Source: Spirodela intermedia
Taxonomy: Eukaryota; Streptophyta; Magnoliopsida; Alismatales; Araceae
Assembly (NCBI GenBank): GCA_902729315.2
Contig: LR746274.1
Location: forward strand, 6,383,037-6,447,036
Reading direction: 5' to 3'
Length of the DNA stretch: 64,000 nt
The notes beneath the pieces are model-generated. The model was not told the DNA's origin and ran no database searches. It saw nothing but the letters and a program-made list of their open reading frames with translations. Below are positions 59,830 through 64,000 of the stretch, piece by piece. Numbering within the stretch: the stretch's first letter is position 1; every line of letters starts with the position of its first letter. The translations under genes and the position numbers were made by a program.

Positions 59830-61098
59830 ATGGCATCAGCAGTGGTGAACACATTGGGGCTGGTCGCGCCGGAGGGCTTCCTCGACCTTGCTCCTTCCTC
59901 TGCCGATTGCTCCTCCTACGGCTGGGTCAGCCCCAGAGCCTCCTCCGTCTGCAGCTTCTCCGACGACGACGAGGCCACGGCGGCGGCGAAGTCCTCCACT
60001 TCGACTCCAAGAACTCCAGATCTGGCTGAAACGGCGGTCGAGGCGGTGGATCTGGTGGATTTCGAGTTTCTTCGGCTCGATGATCCGATGACGATGCTTC
60101 CCGCCGACGAGCTGTTCTCGGATGGGAAGCTCGTTCCTCTGCAAGGTGCCTCGCCGCAGCCGACGCCGGAGGCGGTCACTCCTTTGTCGCCGTCAGGATC
60201 CGCCGTTGAGATTCGGTCTCTGGAGCCGCATCTGGAACTGCGGAGAGTGGAGACGGAGGCGGCGTTCTCCTCTAAGGGGCCCCCGAGGTGCTCTAGCCGG
60301 TGGAGGGATCTGCTTCGCTTGAAGAAGGCGGCGCAGATCGGCGGAGGCGCGAGACAGGACGGCGAACGATACTCCTCATCGTCGTCGGAGGTGGCGACTG
60401 GCTCGAAGAGTCGATCCGCGAGGTCGCTGAAGCATTTCCTTCACCGAAACCGGAAGGCTTCCTCAATCGATCCTTCGCTGAACTTGCCCCTTCTCGGGGA
60501 CTCCGAATTGGAGTCTGTCTCCCTCTCCTCCCGACTCTCCCTCTCGTCTTCGTCGCCCTCAGCCCCGGATCACGAGGATGTACCCCGCCTCTCCCTCGAC
60601 TCGGAGAAGTCCACCAGAATCCCCAACTCCCTCGGCCGTATACCCCCTCGGGTCCGCCTCTCTCCCAAGCCTAGAACCGGGGTCGATGTTTCTCCTGCCC
60701 CAGCCCCAGCCCCTGGCGGCAGGATCGGGACGAGCCCCATGAGGAGAATGCCTGGGGAGACGGTGCCGGTCCCGGCCGATTCCCCCCGGATGAACTCCTC
60801 CGGGAAGGTAGTATTCCACAACCTGGAGAGGAGTACGAGCAGCCCGAGCACCTTCAATGGGGGATCGAGGGTGAAGCACCGGGGCATGGAGCGTTCCTAC
60901 TCCGCAAACGTCGTCCGAGTAACGCCCGTCCTCAACGTCCCCGTCTGCTCCTTGCGGGGCTCCTCCAGATCGGTGTTCGGCTTCAGTCAGCTGTTCTCAT
61001 CTCCGCAGAAGAAGGATCCGGCAGGGGGCTTCTCCTCCGCCGCCAGCAGGAATGGCAACGCCGGGGGCAGGAGCGGCAAAATCGAGAAGCTGCAATAG
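59830..61098 (+). CDS. DUF1645 family protein (SGL-like), intronless
   Basis: 422 residues, no intron. The family signature FEFLRLDD followed by ADELFSDGKLVPL lies at residues 78-105. A basic WRDLLRLKK segment, RSLKHFLHRNRK and the C-terminal KHRGMERSYSANVVRVTPV, NVPV, SVFGFSQLFS follow, all typical of DUF1645 proteins. Between them are Ser/Pro-rich low-complexity stretches. No signal peptide or membrane segment is seen. Known members such as rice SGL affect stress tolerance and grain length, but the molecular activity is unknown. The frame is open upstream to 59,653, but the TATA box at 59,749 lies inside that extension, so the ATG at 59,830 is the better start. No defects seen. Confidence 0.88.
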   Translation: MASAVVNTLGLVAPEGFLDLAPSSADCSSYGWVSPRASSVCSFSDDDEATAAAKSSTSTPRTPDLAETAVEAVDLVDFEFLRLDDPMTMLPADELFSDGKLVPLQGASPQPTPEAVTPLSPSGSAVEIRSLEPHLELRRVETEAAFSSKGPPRCSSRWRDLLRLKKAAQIGGGARQDGERYSSSSSEVATGSKSRSARSLKHFLHRNRKASSIDPSLNLPLLGDSELESVSLSSRLSLSSSSPSAPDHEDVPRLSLDSEKSTRIPNSLGRIPPRVRLSPKPRTGVDVSPAPAPAPGGRIGTSPMRRMPGETVPVPADSPRMNSSGKVVFHNLERSTSSPSTFNGGSRVKHRGMERSYSANVVRVTPVLNVPVCSLRGSSRSVFGFSQLFSSPQKKDPAGGFSSAASRNGNAGGRSGKIEKLQ

Positions 61099-61890
61099 GA
61101 GATCTCAGTAATCTACTGCCGGACGCTCAATCTGATTCTTGATCTTCTTTTATTCCTTCTTTGTTCTTATTTGCTTGGCGCTGACTGGTGTACAGACATT
61201 CCCTCACCCGTCTAATGGTGATTATTTAGGAAACCCCGTGTTTTCTAGAGTTTGTTCTTGTTCAATCTGAAAAAGTTTATCGGCAATCTCACTGATAATG
61301 TTGCTAACTTCGCTAATATTTTCCCTTCTGCTTTAGAATGGATCGGGTTACAGATTGAATCACACTCCTGCCGTCGGTGACTTCTCTAGATCGACCGGAA
61401 AAAATATCAGATCTCGATTTCCCATTGCATTTCTTGTTTTACCCTCTTTCTTCCGCGCGATCAACTAACTGCACATCGGGCTTCTACGATACTCGCTAGA
61501 TGAACATCTTTCCTCCGATCCAGAATCAGCTCCCTCAGTCGCAGATTTCGCACAAAACACCGATCTCGAAGAGAGAGGGTCAGACATTCTGGCCAGTCTC
61601 CACGTTCCATTATCTTAACAGTCTCAAAGTCTCCGATGATCTCCTTCCAGTCGCCGGCGACGACGAACAGTGGGCGGCGCTCCCCGGGCCCTCTCTCTCC
61701 CTCTACTCTTCGTCGGTCCTCCCAGGGAGAAGAAAGGGAAGCCAGAGAGGCTCCGCTCCCGGAGCACGTGGCATGGCGGGAGAAAGGGGGGGCAGGTGGT
61801 CACCGGCTCGGTTCCTCCGTCGCCCTGCGCTGTCACGCTCTGCAACTCCTCCTTTTGCTTCTTTTCCTCAATTGTGATGCTCATTGCTCT
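61099..61890 (+). other. 3' flank of the DUF1645 gene
   Basis: Probable 3' untranslated and intergenic DNA. It is T-rich just after the stop and GC-rich from about 61,620. Overlapping open frames (61,500-61,877 and on the other strand) reflect GC content, and no product is recognised. Confidence 0.45.
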
Positions 61891-61893
61891 GCT

Positions 61894-61983
61894 ATGGCAG
61901 GTTGCGGCGGCGGAGGCAGCGGGCGGACGATGCAGCAGCCGCTTCCGGTGACTCTCACCTTGGCTGATGCTCTCCTCCCCACG
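61894..61983 (+). CDS. Possible short first coding exon, unknown gene
   Basis: An ATG at 61,894 opens MAGCGGGGSGRTMQQP, followed by LTLADALLPT, and ends exactly at a good donor (ACG|GTAACT). Such a Gly-rich start followed by a donor could be the first exon of a gene, but I could not find an accepted second exon in the CT-rich DNA that follows. Weakly supported. Confidence 0.15.
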
Positions 61984-62010
61984 GTAACTCTATCCTTGTC
62001 GTCCGGCTAC

Positions 62011-62214
62011 TCTCTCTCTCTCTTACTCTCTCCCTTTCTCCCTCTCTCCCTCTCTCTATCCCATCCTCTGTCTCTTATAACATCGGGGTGGACGTCAGAC
62101 GCGTGACACCCGCCGACCCTTTCCTCTACATTTCCGTGTCTGTGAGGTTCGAAAAATGCCCGGGAAAATGGGCGATCTGGCCGACGAATTCCTCTCTCTC
62201 TCTCTCTCTCTCTC
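62011..62214. repeat. CT-rich microsatellites
   Basis: Pyrimidine tracts: mixed TCTC/CCCT from about 62,011 to 62,060 and an uninterrupted (CT)n near 62,191-62,212. They create Leu/Ser-rich or Arg/Glu-rich frames on the two strands, which are not genes. Confidence 0.75.
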
Positions 62215-64000
62215 GCTCTGTCTTTCTTTGAATATGTAAAATTCAAAGAATGGGCATCGCCACCCAACTTAAGAAAGCTACTACTATTTTCTTACTACTC
62301 CGGTGCTCTTTAGCCGAAGGTTCCCAGGTTTGACGATGGAGGATAAGTGAACAGAGGATCGGCGGGAGGTTACCAGGTTTGGCGAAACCACCCCCCCCCC
62401 TCTAATGTTTCTTAACTTGTCATCCCCCTACCCCGGTCATCTTCTTCGTCTCCGGCGGCATCTCGCCCCCGTCGGCTCTCTTTCCCGCTCGCCGCCGCCT
62501 CAGAATCCGGCGAGATTAGAATCTGCTGTCATCGTCTGCATGGTTTGGGGAGGCTCCCACCTGTCATTGTTCACATAACTGGGGGGATATGTGAAAAATA
62601 GTCTCCGTGCCTTTGCGGGCAGGCGGGAACCTGTTCAGAGATCGATAAGGACAACATTTCCGTTAACGTGTACCGCGCGACGTTTGACTAACCAGATCCA
62701 ATGGATCTCTCTCTCCCCCTCCTGTCCGCGGGTGGGGCGTGTTGTCGGGGGTTGGGTGGGCTGCCTAAAAAGCTCTGTATTGGTGGATGAGAGAGAGAGA
62801 GAGATGAGCTGATATGTGGCATGGGCTTATTTTCTTAATGGGCCTGACTGTGAAGCCAAAACAAAAGAAAAATTAAATCGGGCACATCCTTCCCTCTCTC
62901 CTCGGTCTTCTCGACGCGTTCTCTCTATAGCTCCTGTCCTCCAATGGCCCACATCTTAAGATCCGAAAATGGGCCTGGGGAGAGCTACCTTGAAAGATCA
63001 TGGGCGTCATTCCGGCCCAGTAATAAAAGCCCATTAGTTGAGCTTCATTTATCCTAAAATTAAAAAAATAAGAATAATTCAAATTTTGTGATGTCAAGGT
63101 ATTTTAATTTTCCATATTTATCAAATAAATATTTAATAAATTGTAAACATGTAGCAGAAAATTGAAGTCTTCCTTAGAGAGCATGTCGACAAGACAGTCA
63201 ACACGTTCACAGGCCAAGAGACGACAAGCCCACCCAGTTTGGCCCATCTAATCAGCAGACTGGACCGGCCCAAGGGATAGTTGCATGGCTCTGAGTCCAA
63301 CCCCGGAGACGAAGAGGTCTGGCCTAGGCTGTCACAGGGTTAAGGCGACCTTACCCTGATCTCTTCACCCGGTGCCGACCCAAGCACTGTCTTCTGTGTG
63401 GGGCTCCCTCACAGGCCAAGATCGTCCACCATTTACAGGGGAGAACTGCCCCAAGGCTTTCCCCAACTTGTCATTCCTGGCCACTCCCTTACTGGATGTG
63501 GTTTCCTTATTCGGCAGAGGGATGGCTAACTCGCATGAGGCACCAGCCTGCATTTTTTGGCGGCGGGGTCTCAGCGAGTTCAGCGGATCGACTGTTATCC
63601 CCATTTTGACCTGGTCTCCCACGCATTGTGCATATCACATGCGTTTTACCTACCCCCGCTGTACGTGCATATGTTGTGCCACGCCGCCCAGGCGCAGGCC
63701 CCCACGAGTCTGTCGCCCAAGTTCTCCACACCAACATCCTCTAGGATTCATGAGATGCTCCCTCGAAGCCACTCCAAGTTGGGGTAGGATACTCCACTTG
63801 AGCTCTCCACGTATGTTGCCGTGCTCTGCAAGCCTCCTCTATACGTGTTGTGTTATGTCAGCGGCGTATCACACCGCGTCGTGGCGTGCCAACGTGCACA
63901 CCTCCTGCATGCACCTCACCAATGAGCCACCCTTGCCTTATGTGCCTCACCGTGCCCCACTGCGGCGACAACGAGCACGCCGCGCGCGCTGTGCATGTCT
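62215..64000. other. Unassigned GC-rich end of window
   Basis: No gene recognised. A C10-12 run lies at about 62,388-62,401 and a second (GA)n run near 62,790-62,803. From 63,200 the sequence is GC-rich and reads like a retroelement leader or LTR (phrases such as CACCCGGTGCCGACCC), but I found no termini and no coding motif. Confidence 0.4.

Noticed and set aside
60559-60887. Antisense open frames over the DUF1645 gene
   Set aside because: Shadows of a GC-rich coding frame; no independent evidence.

Overview
This window looks like nuclear DNA of a flowering plant. It has GC-rich genes with many short introns, AT-rich intergenic DNA, and many nested Ty3/gypsy LTR retrotransposons of the Athila type. 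I cannot fix the species. The GC-rich intronless DUF1645 gene and the CT-rich leaders would fit a monocot, but that is only an impression.

Layout: 1-4.9 kb is unassigned sequence, moderately GC-rich to 2.3 kb and AT-rich after that. 4.9-8.95 kb holds a plus-strand, badly decayed copy of part of a full-size PDR/ABCG transporter gene, with about 1.2 kb of foreign DNA in one intron. 10.76-17.98 kb holds a near-complete PDR/ABCG gene on the minus strand with about 20 exons. It has two frameshifts, one in-frame stop and one exon junction that does not keep phase, so it is probably a young pseudogene. The two copies lie tail to tail. A third PDR-derived relic (exon 1 start and 5' flank) lies at about 19.5-19.8 kb, so this was once a PDR cluster.

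21-58.4 kb is a retrotransposon nest dominated by one Athila-like family with LTRs of about 1.3-1.7 kb: a minus-strand copy (23.2-31.7 kb), the best preserved plus-strand copy (33.75-44.75 kb), and a second minus-strand copy (46.3-57.6 kb). Two solo LTRs of this family are inserted inside these copies, each with a perfect 5-bp target duplication (ATTTT at 37,482-38,848; GTGAT at 49,742-51,382). A third LTR, of another family, splits an LTR at 55.7-57.2 kb. No copy is intact; all gag-pol frames are broken.

59.2-61.1 kb carries the one gene that looks intact: an intronless DUF1645-family gene (SGL-like) with a TATA box and three ACGT-core promoter motifs. 61.1-64 kb is GC-rich with CT microsatellites and no gene I can name.

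No CRISPR array, bacterial-type operon, complete tRNA or rRNA gene was seen. I found no novel system. The most informative signals are the inverted PDR pair, the self-nesting of solo LTRs, and an antisense open frame plus a Pol III B-box-like motif kept inside the LTRs.
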